Shown here: piece by piece, positions 17,993-27,223 of the stretch
Numbering within the stretch: the first letter of the stretch is position 1
Layout of the letters: every line of letters starts with the position of its first letter
Assembly (NCBI GenBank): GCA_947630665.1
Contig: CANRID010000002.1
Span: 1-64,000, forward strand
Length of the DNA: 64,000 nucleotides
Origin: an uncultured Bacteroidales bacterium
Lineage (GTDB): Bacteria; Bacteroidota; Bacteroidia; Bacteroidales; UBA932
Reading direction: 5' to 3'
Notes under the pieces: model-generated
The model's input: only the letters and a program-made list of their open reading frames with translations
Database searches by the model: none
What the model was told of the DNA's origin: nothing
Program-made: the position numbers and the translations under genes

Positions 17993-18023
17993 CAAACATA
18001 CGCAAGTTTTTTCTTTTATCAAA
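17993..18023 (-). promoter_or_regulatory. his operon promoter
   Basis: Complete Bacteroidetes-type promoter on the minus strand: -33 TTTG (18020-18023), exactly 19 bases, then -7 TATGTTTG (17993-18000). The leader ATG is 20 bases downstream of the -7 element. Confidence 0.8.
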
Positions 18024-18029
18024 AAAAAT

Positions 18030-18728
18030 TCAATCCAATTCTTCAAAAGGAATATCCATGAGCTTGTATTTTTCGCGGTCGCCGTAATTGAAATGCCACC
18101 ACTCGTCTTCATAGATATCGAATCCGTGCCGGACCATAACTTGCTGAAGTTTTGTCCGGTTGGCTATCCGGGCAGGAGACAGGTCGGGGTAATATGCCGC
18201 AGCTTCCTTGGTAAAGGAATCGAACTCCGTAGGCATTTCTATGTATCGGCCCGTTTTCAAATCTATCAGGCCCAGATCTACGGCGCATCCCCGGTTATGT
18301 ATGGAGCCGGTGCGGGGGCTGGCTACGAAAACGGTATCCTTATAGACTTCGTAAAAATAAAGCGTAGCGGCATAAGGCCGGTAGGCATCGTATATCACGA
18401 TTCCCAATCCTTCCTTTTTAAGATCTTTCTGCACTTTTTTCAACGCTTCGGCGGCCGGTTTGCGCAGATAGGCCTTGGGCGATGTGTAAATCCGGGTTTT
18501 GGTGAAATTATTCTCGGTCGCGTAACGGATATCTATCCGGATGCCGGGAATGAACTTTTCGAGATTGACCAACCGGTTGTCGGGATTTGACACCACGGCC
18601 TTCCGGTAAGCCTCCGCGGTATTTACGATATCCAGCCCATAGGGATTTCTTTTAGAAGAAGCCGCCTCGTCCTGGGCCCATAGAGGCGCCGCCAAACAGA
18701 TCAGTAAGGAAACAAGTAATTTTTTCAT
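18030..18728 (-). CDS. D-Ala-D-Ala dipeptidase (VanX-like, peptidase M15D)
   Basis: Secreted or periplasmic zinc dipeptidase, 232 residues. Signal peptide MKKLLVSLLICLAAPLWAQ (about 1-19) decides the start. The active site is intact: R117 (YDAYRPY), zinc ligands H144 and D151 in SIHNRGCAVD, catalytic E209 and zinc ligand H212 in EDEWWH. Chromosomal homologues in Gram-negative bacteria (DdpX type) recycle cell-wall dipeptide rather than confer vancomycin resistance; no VanH or VanA is nearby. It follows the DUF4153 gene by 70 bases on the same strand. Confidence 0.92.
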   Translation of the reverse strand: MKKLLVSLLICLAAPLWAQDEAASSKRNPYGLDIVNTAEAYRKAVVSNPDNRLVNLEKFIPGIRIDIRYATENNFTKTRIYTSPKAYLRKPAAEALKKVQKDLKKEGLGIVIYDAYRPYAATLYFYEVYKDTVFVASPRTGSIHNRGCAVDLGLIDLKTGRYIEMPTEFDSFTKEAAAYYPDLSPARIANRTKLQQVMVRHGFDIYEDEWWHFNYGDREKYKLMDIPFEELD

Positions 18729-18798
18729 CGTTTTTATCATATAATATATCGGCAAAAATAATACAAATTTCAGCTTCGGCCACTCCTTGATCCGGAAA

Positions 18799-20553
18799 TC
18801 ATAAAGGCTTTCGGAGAAGCAATTTGTCAAAAGTTATATCCTCTAATTGCGTGCCGTCGGGAGTAAAAAGGAGGAAGGACATGATGAGCGCATAATCTAA
18901 CGTATCCAAGCGGCAGAATTTCTGCACCGACTCCGGAGAGGTTTCCAAAGCATGGAGAGCGGAATCCGGAACCGATCCTATTTTACGGGACTGTTTCTCT
19001 AAAATTTCCCGATAAGAAAGTTTCAGCAGCTCCCCGCCATCCCGGAGCCGGTAAATAACGGCATATTTTGTTTGCACGGAAGTTTCGGTTTGTACGGAAA
19101 CCGTTGCGCTGGTATCCCCGGGATATCCGAGCGGATAAAGGGCCGCAAAACCCGAAACGTCGATCGGCAGGGAACGGTCCGGAGAGATGGAGACAAGGCT
19201 GCCCGGTTTATGCTTGGGCAGGATACGGGATGCGATTCGGGATTCGAACTCCCGGGAATCGGTACCGAATTTTTCGTGCATGATCGATTTCCGGTCCGCC
19301 TTATTATCTTTTTGCCGCAGATAATCTTCATAATATTCCAGTCCTCCGAGTATCTTTTCATATTTATCCCGATAGAGACTGTCGGACGCAGACGCTTTTT
19401 GTCCCGGCGTGAATTTCCGGTTCGCGTCCAGCAGGCCCAATTCCTCTCCGTAACGGTAGATTCTGTTTACCTGGCAGCGGAGACCCGCCGTTTCGGCGGA
19501 AACGGGAGGAATATAGGTAAAGAATGAGAACAACAGTACCGCACCGACGGCAATATAAAGATAATGGGCGGTTTTGCGGAACATCAGACAAAGCAAGGCC
19601 GCTGTCAGGACCGTATCGCTCAGTAACAGATATATCCTTGCCTGGGTCAGCCCGTATTCGTTTATACGGTACAGCGCGGCCGTCCACATCATCAGGGCCG
19701 GCAGGAGAGCTATAAAACCGAAATTTTTGTAGAATCTTTCTAAAAAAGGCGAAGGAAGCGTTTCATTTACGGCCTTTGTCAGGAAGGAAACGATCAGATA
19801 TACGAATACCATAACGGACAGTCCGCCGTCGGGCAATTCCCATTTCAGGGCGATAGTGGCGAAATAGACATACAGGATAACGGTATATATCAATATGGCG
19901 GGCGTCAGCACATATTTGATCAGAATGCCGGGAAAGGAGGGAACCTTAAAACTTTCCGGCGGACCGTAGATCCGGTCGAAAACCAAGAATACAACGGGAA
20001 AAACGAGGATGAAAACGATTTGCAGAATCAGAAAGACACCGGATCCGCTGTCGCCGAAAAAATCCCGCGAAAGGAAAATGATGTTCACGGAACCGTATAT
20101 ACAGACGGCTGTCAGAAAAAGGAGACCGGAGAGCATCAGCGCGTATCCCGTATTGAGGGCCGTACGCAGAGCGCTTTTTGCAAAAAGAACGTTATCTTTA
20201 TAAAAACGATAGATAAACAGAAGGATAAGGGCGGTGAAAAAAAGGACCGCAAACGGTACGGATTCCGTAAAGTCCGTCGTAAGCGCCCCCAACACCGGAA
20301 TGATCAGGAAAAATGACAGGTAATATATAATTCTTCGGGGATTTTGCCGGAACAGGTTATTCAGACAAAATGAAACCGTGAAAAGGACAGGCAGCCATGC
20401 CGGCATGTAACCCGGCTCGTAATCCATTCCAAAAAGGTTTTCCTGTCGGGATATGAAAAAAGAGGCCAGGCATAATAAGATTTCCACAGGATTCCCGACA
20501 AGCGTATTTTCCAGCTCCGAGAATAAACGTGGCAGTTTTTGTTTAAGATTCAT
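18799..20553 (-). CDS. DUF4153 family integral membrane protein
   Basis: A 584-residue protein with roughly ten transmembrane segments in the first 360 residues, then a soluble domain of about 200 residues predicted outside the membrane. The membrane half resembles DUF4153 (features include YVYFATIALKWELPDGGLSVMVFVYL). The start MNLKQKL was chosen over one 14 codons upstream because the next gene ends nearby and the sequence before it has no character. Function is not known. Same-strand neighbours are a CAT-like acetyltransferase upstream (63-base gap) and a VanX-like dipeptidase downstream. Confidence 0.75.
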   Translation of the reverse strand: MNLKQKLPRLFSELENTLVGNPVEILLCLASFFISRQENLFGMDYEPGYMPAWLPVLFTVSFCLNNLFRQNPRRIIYYLSFFLIIPVLGALTTDFTESVPFAVLFFTALILLFIYRFYKDNVLFAKSALRTALNTGYALMLSGLLFLTAVCIYGSVNIIFLSRDFFGDSGSGVFLILQIVFILVFPVVFLVFDRIYGPPESFKVPSFPGILIKYVLTPAILIYTVILYVYFATIALKWELPDGGLSVMVFVYLIVSFLTKAVNETLPSPFLERFYKNFGFIALLPALMMWTAALYRINEYGLTQARIYLLLSDTVLTAALLCLMFRKTAHYLYIAVGAVLLFSFFTYIPPVSAETAGLRCQVNRIYRYGEELGLLDANRKFTPGQKASASDSLYRDKYEKILGGLEYYEDYLRQKDNKADRKSIMHEKFGTDSREFESRIASRILPKHKPGSLVSISPDRSLPIDVSGFAALYPLGYPGDTSATVSVQTETSVQTKYAVIYRLRDGGELLKLSYREILEKQSRKIGSVPDSALHALETSPESVQKFCRLDTLDYALIMSFLLFTPDGTQLEDITFDKLLLRKPL

Positions 20554-20616
20554 AACGTTGAAGAAATTTTCCGGGAATATCCCGATAATCGGCAATTGGA
20601 AACGGGAGGGCCGTTG

Positions 20617-21312
20617 TCAGACCGCCGCCGTCTCTTTCAGATAAGCGTTCACCTTGTCGAAGAACAAGGCGATATGATATCCGTCCGCCAGACCGTGGTG
20701 AAAAGAAACGGCTACGGGCATTACCATCCGTCCTTCTTTGGGAACGGCCTTTCCGACATTTATCAGGGGTTTGTCTGCTCCGTTGCGATGATGTTGGGTG
20801 CAAGTGACGGATGTAAAGTATAATTCCGGAATGGCACTGACCAGCACGACATCCAAAAATTTATTGGCTCCCGACTTCATCTCGTTTTCCGCCGCATACG
20901 GATCCGTTTCGGCCGGAATATCCGCGATGATTTCCCGGGCCGTTTTATAGAATTTCCCGAAGTTCTTGTTATACGGGATTTTAACGGAATGAAACTTTCC
21001 GTTTTCTCCTACCCGGATGGGCGTAATGACCGATATGTTTTTATATAGCACGATGATTTCCTTATGGGAATCATCCTCGGATTTTTCGATCCGGTATCTT
21101 AACTCGGGAATTTCGTTGACGGCTCGCAGAATGGCATATAGATATCTCAGGAAAAAAGAGGTGCCGGTTTCTTTCGACCTTTGCAATGCTTCCGTACAAT
21201 CCGCTTCGGAAGTGATGGTTATAAAAGGGTTGAGATACTGTTTGAAAAATTCGAAGTTATTTCGTCTTTCCCATGTGTTGTAATTGATTATAGTTCTGAT
21301 ATTCGAGTCCAT
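20617..21312 (-). CDS. Chloramphenicol acetyltransferase-like (CatA family) O-acetyltransferase
   Basis: 231 residues with the CatA fold. The catalytic motif HHGLADG (205-211) matches the HHxxxDG signature, in which the second His is the general base and Asp is structural. The N-terminus NYNTWERRNNFEFF matches the CAT consensus W.R...F.F. Chloramphenicol acetyltransferase activity (acetyl-CoA dependent) is possible, but many chromosomal relatives in Bacteroidetes are uncharacterised and give no resistance. No mobile element flanks it. Probably the first gene of a three-gene unit with DUF4153 and the dipeptidase. Confidence 0.85.
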   Translation of the reverse strand: MDSNIRTIINYNTWERRNNFEFFKQYLNPFITITSEADCTEALQRSKETGTSFFLRYLYAILRAVNEIPELRYRIEKSEDDSHKEIIVLYKNISVITPIRVGENGKFHSVKIPYNKNFGKFYKTAREIIADIPAETDPYAAENEMKSGANKFLDVVLVSAIPELYFTSVTCTQHHRNGADKPLINVGKAVPKEGRMVMPVAVSFHHGLADGYHIALFFDKVNAYLKETAAV

Positions 21313-21388
21313 ATGATTATTTCCAATTGTGTAATTTCCTTACGATCACGCGGCGCCTCGGCATAATCCAAATTCCATTTTTCATGAT

Positions 21389-22492
21389 TTACAAATCCGA
21401 GAACAGATTGCGGCCTTCTCCCCATCCGTCCGGATCGGGATTTTCCTCTCCGGAGGCATCGTTGCGGTCGTAATCGGGAAGCTGTTCCTGTATCGAGCGG
21501 AACAGGGCGTTTGCCTGCATGCCTATGTCTCTCGGAGAAAGAATCTGTATATGAGGCTGATATTCGAAAACCGCATAATAGAATTCCTGATTCGGAATGA
21601 TCTCTATGCAGTATATGACATCCCCGTTCTCCAATATCTGTTCCGTTTGCTGGGAGCGGTGAAGCGGGTTGATACGGATGAACGGAGCCAGTTTGTTCTT
21701 TACTAAGAACCGGATTTTCCGTATATCTCCCGACAGCCGGGTAACCCCTATGATATTCCGGAAATATTCCCGGGGATCGAAAACCAGCTCCTGCGGAAAC
21801 GGCAGAATGGAATAGGAATAATCCCTTATCCGGTCCAGCGGCAATTTATAGACGCCTCTTAATCCGTCTTTGTAGCCCAAGGCATACCAGCGTCCTTTGT
21901 ATTCTTTCAGGTACATCGGATAAAAGATGATGGACATTATATTGTTGGACCGGGAAGAATGATAACCGATGCACAAGGCCTTTTTATTCAGGATAGCGTC
22001 ATGAATGACATTAAAATATTCCAACCCCACGAAATTCCTTTTACCTTCGTAGGAGACCACTGCATCCCTTTGTTCCACTTTCGCTTCGAATTCCTCCGAA
22101 AGGATATCCGCCGGATTCTTTAAAGGCCTCAGACTCTCCATGGCGCCGTAGCAGCGGAGCGTATCTATTATTTCTTCCAATTCATCCAAAGTGCTTTTCT
22201 TCAGGGGCGCTTTGCGAATGGTATAGAAAGGATCTTCGTATTTATAATATTTCCGCTCGTATACGATAATGGGAGCGCCGTAACCGTACTTTTTGTCCCG
22301 CATGAACTGCAAGTCCATCTGCAAGGTCCTGACGGAAATTTCCCTCTCCGGTTTCCCGAGGCGACCGCCTTTGGCCCGCATCGCCTCCGAACAGGCCGAC
22401 ATCAGATCCTTGAGGGTATATTTGTTCCGGGGATCTCTCAGACAATTGTCTATCGTTTTGTATCTTAGCAATGCATTGGAACGGAGGTTCAT
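21389..22492 (-). CDS. WYL domain transcriptional regulator
   Basis: 367-residue predicted DNA-binding regulator. The N-terminal half is a helix-turn-helix region (about 1-90) with VRTLQMDLQFMRDKKYGYGAPI, as in DeoR/WYL proteins. The WYL domain (about 160-240) contains KALCIGYHSSRS and the KGRWYALGYKDG motif, followed by the WCX-type C-terminal extension. WYL domains sense nucleotides or single-stranded DNA in known members. The ATG at 22492 is preceded by a -7 element. Divergent from the HerA-like ATPase gene, which may be its target. Confidence 0.88.
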   Translation of the reverse strand: MNLRSNALLRYKTIDNCLRDPRNKYTLKDLMSACSEAMRAKGGRLGKPEREISVRTLQMDLQFMRDKKYGYGAPIIVYERKYYKYEDPFYTIRKAPLKKSTLDELEEIIDTLRCYGAMESLRPLKNPADILSEEFEAKVEQRDAVVSYEGKRNFVGLEYFNVIHDAILNKKALCIGYHSSRSNNIMSIIFYPMYLKEYKGRWYALGYKDGLRGVYKLPLDRIRDYSYSILPFPQELVFDPREYFRNIIGVTRLSGDIRKIRFLVKNKLAPFIRINPLHRSQQTEQILENGDVIYCIEIIPNQEFYYAVFEYQPHIQILSPRDIGMQANALFRSIQEQLPDYDRNDASGEENPDPDGWGEGRNLFSDL

Positions 22493-22513
22493 GATCGGGA
22501 GATTATTATTATA

Positions 22514-22521
22514 CAAATATA
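22514..22521 (-). promoter_or_regulatory. -7 element for the WYL regulator
   Basis: TATATTTG on the minus strand, 21 bases before the ATG. Between it and the divergent ATPase gene there is a direct repeat TTGTTAC at 22549-22563, spaced 9 bases start to start, that could be a regulator site. Confidence 0.5.
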
Positions 22522-22601
22522 CTTTTTTTAAGGGAATTCTCATAAAATTGTTACATTTGTTACGCTTGAAATGAATAACGTTTTACGGGAAATTATTACG
22601 T

Positions 22602-24101
22602 ATGTACACCAACGATAAAAAGCTCTATGTGGCCCGGTCGTCCCAAGGTCCTTTATATATTGCGGGAAAAATGGCGAACCGGCACGGATTGATCGCCGGA
22701 GCGACCGGCACGGGAAAAACCGTTTCGCTGCAGGTAATGGCGGAAACATTCAGCCAGGCAGGAGTGCCTTGCTTCATGGCGGATATGAAAGGGGACTTGT
22801 CGGGAATCTGCCAAAAGGGGGAAATGACTCCGTTCATTGAAAAAAGGGCGGCGGAATTCGGTATTCCGCAACCGGAGTTCCAGGGATGTCCGGTCCGTTT
22901 TTTCGATGTTTACGGGGAACAGGGCCATCCCATGCGGGCCTCCATTTCCGATATGGGGCCGATCATGTTGTCCCGGCTGCTGGGATTGAATCAGGTGCAG
23001 TCCGGAATTTTGAATATGGTTTTTAAAATAGCCGACGAGCGGGGATGGCTGTTGATAGATGTAAAAGATCTGAGGCTGATGTTGGATTATGCGGGCCGCA
23101 ATGCCGCGGAATTTACGCTCCGGTACGGAACGCTGTCTTCCAGGAGCATAGGCTCCATTCAACGGGCGCTGTTGGAGTTGGAGTCGCAGGGCGCGGAAAA
23201 ATTTTTCGGGGAGCCGGCCTTCGATATATTCGACTTGTTGCGGACGGAAAACGGCAAGGGTGTCGTAAATATCTTGGCTGCCGACCGGTTGATGCAGCAT
23301 CCGAAGCTCTATTCTACTTTTTTGTTATGGCTGTTGTCTGAACTTTATACCCGCCTTCCTGAAGTGGGGGACTGCGAGCTGCCTAAGTTGGTCTTTTTCT
23401 TTGATGAAGCGCACATGCTGTTCGAAGATACATCCAAGGTGCTGACAGACAAAATAGAGCAGGTGGTAAGGCTGATCCGTTCCAAGGGAGTGGGGGTTTA
23501 TTTCATTACACAGGCTCCCTCCGATATTCCCGACAATATTTTAGGACAACTGGGGAACCGGGTTCAGCATGCCCTGCGGGCTTTTACGCCTCGGGACCAG
23601 AAAGCGGTCCGGAGCGCCGCACAGACATTCCGGCCCAATCCTTCTTTTAAAACGGAGGATGCGATTTTGGAATTAGGGACCGGAGAGGCGTTGGTTTCGT
23701 TTTTGGATGAGTCGGGAGCGCCGTCTGTGGTGCAGCGTGCAAAAATGTTGTTTCCGCTCAGTTCCATCGGTCCCGTATCGCTCCGGCAGCGGGAGGAGCT
23801 TATCCGCAAATCCCCTTTATACGGTATGTATGAACGGGAAATCGATAGGGAAAGCGCCTATGAGATTATATCGGCTTTGGACGAGAAAACGAACAGACAG
23901 AACCGGGAGAAGGCTTTGGCTGAGGAAGAGGAAAAGGCGCAACGGCAAAGAATCAAGGAGCAGGAGCGGAGGCATTCCGCCCGGCGCCGTTCTTCCCGGA
24001 GTTCTCCGATGGACAAGATCATCGGTTCCGCCGCGAATACTATCGGGAGAAATATAGGAAATTCCTTGGTAAGGAGTATCTTGGGATCATTGTTCAAATA
24101 G
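22602..24101 (+). CDS. HerA-type ATPase, DUF853 family (YjgR-like)
   Basis: 499-residue P-loop ATPase related to the HerA/FtsK clade. Walker A GATGTGKT (33-40), [10 protein letters not shown] typical of DUF853 (61-70) and Walker [11 protein letters not shown] (262-271). An arginine-finger region [28 protein letters not shown] follows. The C-terminus is a basic, charged helix rich in Glu, Lys and Arg. In E. coli YjgR is uncharacterised; HerA relatives pump or resect DNA. The last eight bases overlap the convergent SulP gene. Confidence 0.88.
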   Translation: MYTNDKKLYVARSSQGPLYIAGKMANRHGLIAGATGTGKTVSLQVMAETFSQAGVPCFMADMKGDLSGICQKGEMTPFIEKRAAEFGIPQPEFQGCPVRFFDVYGEQGHPMRASISDMGPIMLSRLLGLNQVQSGILNMVFKIADERGWLLIDVKDLRLMLDYAGRNAAEFTLRYGTLSSRSIGSIQRALLELESQGAEKFFGEPAFDIFDLLRTENGKGVVNILAADRLMQHPKLYSTFLLWLLSELYTRLPEVGDCELPKLVFFFDEAHMLFEDTSKVLTDKIEQVVRLIRSKGVGVYFITQAPSDIPDNILGQLGNRVQHALRAFTPRDQKAVRSAAQTFRPNPSFKTEDAILELGTGEALVSFLDESGAPSVVQRAKMLFPLSSIGPVSLRQREELIRKSPLYGMYEREIDRESAYEIISALDEKTNRQNREKALAEEEEKAQRQRIKEQERRHSARRRSSRSSPMDKIIGSAANTIGRNIGNSLVRSILGSLFK

Positions 24102-25833
24102 CAGGATTCCCGTGCCGTCCGGAGTTGTTTTCGGTCAGTTCCGTTGCCTTGGCTAAAGCGGGAATGATATGGGGGAAGATGAATTCTTCGCCTATTTCAT
24201 TTGCAAACCCCGCCTTTCTCATATAGTGCAATACATTTTCATTGACTCCCGACAGGATGATCTGCACTTTCTCTTTCCGGGAACGCAGCCACAGATTCCG
24301 CAGGTTATTCAGTCCGGTAGAATCCATAAAAGGCACTTTCCGCATACGGATGATGCGGACCTGCAGGTTTTTCTTTTTCAGGTCCCTGTCTAATTCATCC
24401 AACTTGCTTGCCAGACCGAAGAAGAAAGGACCGTCTATTTCATAGATTTCCACCCCTTTCGGGATATTCAAATGTTCCGTGTCGGTCAGCTGTGCGGTTT
24501 CATCGTCCTCCGTGCCGTGTACATAGTCGTCTTTCAGCACCCTGATGGTAGAAGTCTCGGAAACGCGCTTGACGAATAAGATAATGGCCAGCACCAGACC
24601 TACTTCTATGGCTACGGTCAGGTCGATGATGACCGTCAGAAAGAAAGTGATCAGCAATACCGCCACATCCGTCTTATCGCCCTTAAGCAGATAGACGAAA
24701 GTCCTCCATTCGCTCATATTATAGGCTACAACCACTAAAATCGCCGCCAGACAGGCCAGCGGGATATAAACCGCGTAGGGCATCAGGAACAGGAAAATCA
24801 ACAGCAAAACGAATGCGTGAATCAGACCTGTTACCGGGGTCCGTCCGCCGTTGTTGATATTGGTCATGGTGCGGGCGATGGCTCCGGTAGCCGGAATGCC
24901 TCCGAAAAACGGCGTTACGATATTGGCTACGCCCTGCCCGATGAGTTCCGTATTGGAATCATGCCTTTTCCCGGTTATTCCGTCCGCTACCATGGCGGCC
25001 AGCAGAGATTCGATGGCGCATAGCAACGCGATGGTGAAAGCCGGCTGGAACAGATTGGGAATCGTAGAAAAATCTATTTTAGGCAGTTCCGGATGCGGCA
25101 TCTCTATGCCGGAAGCCAACTCCGGGAATTTGCTCCCGATGGTGGCGAATTCGATGCCGGCGAATCGGGACAACAGCAAGGATGCTGCGATTCCTGCGAT
25201 AATAGCTGCCAGCGAGCCGGGAACGCGCCGCGTGATCCGCGGCCAGTAAATGATCACCAACAGGCAGAACAGACTTAAAAGCGTCTCATAAATGTTGAGA
25301 GAAAAGAAATTCTTTAGATATGTACCCCATTGCGGAATAAAACCGCTCGGTACGTTTTCGACGGCCAATCCGAAAAAATCTTTGATCTGCGTAGAAAAAA
25401 TGACGACGGCGATTCCGCTGGTAAATCCCACTACGATAGGATAGGGGATGAATTTGATAATGGTACCCAATTTGAAAATCCCCATCAGCACCAAAATGAT
25501 TCCTGCCAGAACGGTGGCGATAATCAGTCCCGACATGCCGTATCGCCCCACTATCCCGTAAACGATTACGATGAACGCACCGGTCGGCCCCCCGATCAGG
25601 AAATGGGATCCCCCCAACAGCGAGACGATGAATCCGGCGATTACCGCCGTAATAAGGCCTTGCTGCGGCGAAACTCCGGAAGCGATTCCGAATGCAATGG
25701 CCAACGGCAGCGCAACGATTCCCACGATGATCCCGGCAATCAGGTCTGCTGTAAACGTCTCTTTGTTGTAATTTCCTTTCTTGAATAATCCGAAAAATTT
25801 GGGCCGAAAAACCTCTGAAACATTAAAACTCAT
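24094..25833 (-). CDS. SulP family anion transporter with STAS domain
   Basis: 579 residues. About 12-14 transmembrane segments (25-430) begin with the SulP signature [26 protein letters not shown]. The C-terminal STAS domain (about 450-560) carries [16 protein letters not shown]. The family moves sulfate, bicarbonate or other anions with sodium or protons. The ATG (MSFNVSEV) is used; a TTG three codons upstream is less likely. It lies 79 bases downstream of the cysteate-synthase-like gene and has its own promoter. Sulfate or sulfite uptake would fit that context, but bicarbonate cannot be excluded. Confidence 0.9.
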   Translation of the reverse strand: MSFNVSEVFRPKFFGLFKKGNYNKETFTADLIAGIIVGIVALPLAIAFGIASGVSPQQGLITAVIAGFIVSLLGGSHFLIGGPTGAFIVIVYGIVGRYGMSGLIIATVLAGIILVLMGIFKLGTIIKFIPYPIVVGFTSGIAVVIFSTQIKDFFGLAVENVPSGFIPQWGTYLKNFFSLNIYETLLSLFCLLVIIYWPRITRRVPGSLAAIIAGIAASLLLSRFAGIEFATIGSKFPELASGIEMPHPELPKIDFSTIPNLFQPAFTIALLCAIESLLAAMVADGITGKRHDSNTELIGQGVANIVTPFFGGIPATGAIARTMTNINNGGRTPVTGLIHAFVLLLIFLFLMPYAVYIPLACLAAILVVVAYNMSEWRTFVYLLKGDKTDVAVLLITFFLTVIIDLTVAIEVGLVLAIILFVKRVSETSTIRVLKDDYVHGTEDDETAQLTDTEHLNIPKGVEIYEIDGPFFFGLASKLDELDRDLKKKNLQVRIIRMRKVPFMDSTGLNNLRNLWLRSRKEKVQIILSGVNENVLHYMRKAGFANEIGEEFIFPHIIPALAKATELTENNSGRHGNPAI

Positions 25834-25880
25834 GGTTGTCAATCAGTTAACCCGGCTTTCAGCAAGCCGATAAACGGGGC

Positions 25881-25911
25881 CAAATTTAGCGATTTTTTTT
25901 TGCCGGACAAT
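25881..25911 (-). promoter_or_regulatory. Promoter of the SulP gene
   Basis: -33-like ATTG (25908-25911), 19 bases, -7 TAAATTTG (25881-25888) on the minus strand, ending just past the stop codon of the upstream gene. SulP can therefore be transcribed alone as well as by readthrough. Confidence 0.65.
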
Positions 25912-25912
25912 C

Positions 25913-27199
25913 TTAAAAAAGGGATTTGACCGCTTCGATGATTTTCTCCGCAGGCTCGTTCTGGCTGATGACCAGATCTGGCATTTTGTAGGTTACCTGA
26001 TATTCCTGCTTAAATCGTTTTTCGCCTCCTCCCGTAATATTCAGCATAACGGTTTCGTCCCGACGGATTTTTCCTTCCGCCAATGCCTTTTCAAGGCTGA
26101 CGACCGCTACTCCGGCTGCCGAATAGATATCGTTTCCTTCCGTCTTTTCGAACAGTCGGCACGCCTGGCGGAGTTCCTCATTGGTTACGACCTCCATATC
26201 GCCGTCGGTCGCGCAAAGCGCATCGTATAGTCCTCCCGGAACCGAATATGGGGGCTTGCGGTTGGAAAGTACTTTGGCATCGATTTGCAAGGCCTTTTCC
26301 ACCGCTTCTTCCTCATTGAAAGGGAGAAGGGCACGGCTGCCGGCTTTCCACGCATCGTACATGGGAGTGAACGGTATGTTCTGGGATGGAATCAGTTTCA
26401 TCAGATGATTCCCGAACCGGCCGTCTCCGATCAGGCGGAGATTGGCTTCATAAGCCGCAATGGTTCCGGTACCGCTCCCGATAGCCTGGAAATAGCTGTC
26501 GGGAATCCGGCCGATATATTGAGCCGCCGAAAGTACGGTCGTACCCATCCCGTCGCGGCGGGCTATGTTTTTGGCGCCTCCTTCTTCTATAAAATCAGGC
26601 GACTCGCATAATTTGGCCGCCAGCCGGATGGCATCGAAATAATCGGTCTTTAAAGGAGAGCAGATGATTTTTACGCATTCGTTCAGCGGTTTGCGGAACC
26701 ACAGAGCATTGATATTCTCTTGCGGTACGGAGATGACAATGGGAATTCCGTTGTCGGAACATACTTGGGCGAAAGCGCGGGCGGTATTGCCGGCGGAAGC
26801 CACTACCAAAATTTTCCCCGTATGAAGAGGCAGGCGGCCGCAAACCGAATACGCTTCGGTTTCCTTGAAGGAACAGGTGTACATCCGTGCGCCTTTTTCA
26901 GGCCAATATCCCGAAAAAGTGATGTAAAGATTCTCCAGCCCTAATTCTGCGGCCAACCCTTCGCTTTTATAAGTGACGGGCGCACAAGAATTTTCCAGCA
27001 TCCGGCTTATGGGAAGCCAGTCCGCGAATTTGTAGAATCCGTAGGAATCGTCCTTGAATTCTATTTGTTGTTTTTCATATACGGCCCGTATGAGAGACGG
27101 CTCCGGGTCCAAAGGGTCCGACAACAGCCATCCGCTGTCGGCAAATCTGCGTTTTGTGGCGCAATTTTCCAGTATGTACTGGGTAGGCTTGATTTCCAT
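25913..27199 (-). CDS. Cysteate synthase-like PLP enzyme (threonine synthase family)
   Basis: 428-residue fold-type II PLP enzyme. The Schiff-base lysine is probably K112 in TCSFKETEAY. SAGNTARAFA (135-144) binds the substrate carboxylate and GSGTGTIAAYE (241-251) cradles the PLP phosphate. These motifs differ from ordinary threonine synthase (SFKDRG, SSGNTGAS). With VTYKSEGLAAELGL and FSGYWPEKGA they match my recollection of cysteate synthase, which joins O-phosphoserine and sulfite to give L-cysteate. In some Bacteroidetes cysteate is the head-group precursor of sulfonolipids. The gene is 24 bases behind an Hdr-type electron-transfer cluster. A divergent threonine synthase is the alternative. 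Confidence 0.65.
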   Translation of the reverse strand: MEIKPTQYILENCATKRRFADSGWLLSDPLDPEPSLIRAVYEKQQIEFKDDSYGFYKFADWLPISRMLENSCAPVTYKSEGLAAELGLENLYITFSGYWPEKGARMYTCSFKETEAYSVCGRLPLHTGKILVVASAGNTARAFAQVCSDNGIPIVISVPQENINALWFRKPLNECVKIICSPLKTDYFDAIRLAAKLCESPDFIEEGGAKNIARRDGMGTTVLSAAQYIGRIPDSYFQAIGSGTGTIAAYEANLRLIGDGRFGNHLMKLIPSQNIPFTPMYDAWKAGSRALLPFNEEEAVEKALQIDAKVLSNRKPPYSVPGGLYDALCATDGDMEVVTNEELRQACRLFEKTEGNDIYSAAGVAVVSLEKALAEGKIRRDETVMLNITGGGEKRFKQEYQVTYKMPDLVISQNEPAEKIIEAVKSLF

Positions 27200-27223
27200 C
27201 TTGTTTTTTATGTTAGTGTTATA

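Noticed and set aside
18030-18728. Vancomycin resistance determinant
   Set aside because: Only a VanX-like dipeptidase is present; no VanH, VanA/B ligase or VanRS lies nearby, and chromosomal homologues have housekeeping roles.
22549-22563. Direct repeat TTGTTAC near the WYL gene as a defined operator
   Set aside because: Only two short 7-base copies; too weak to call more than a possible site.
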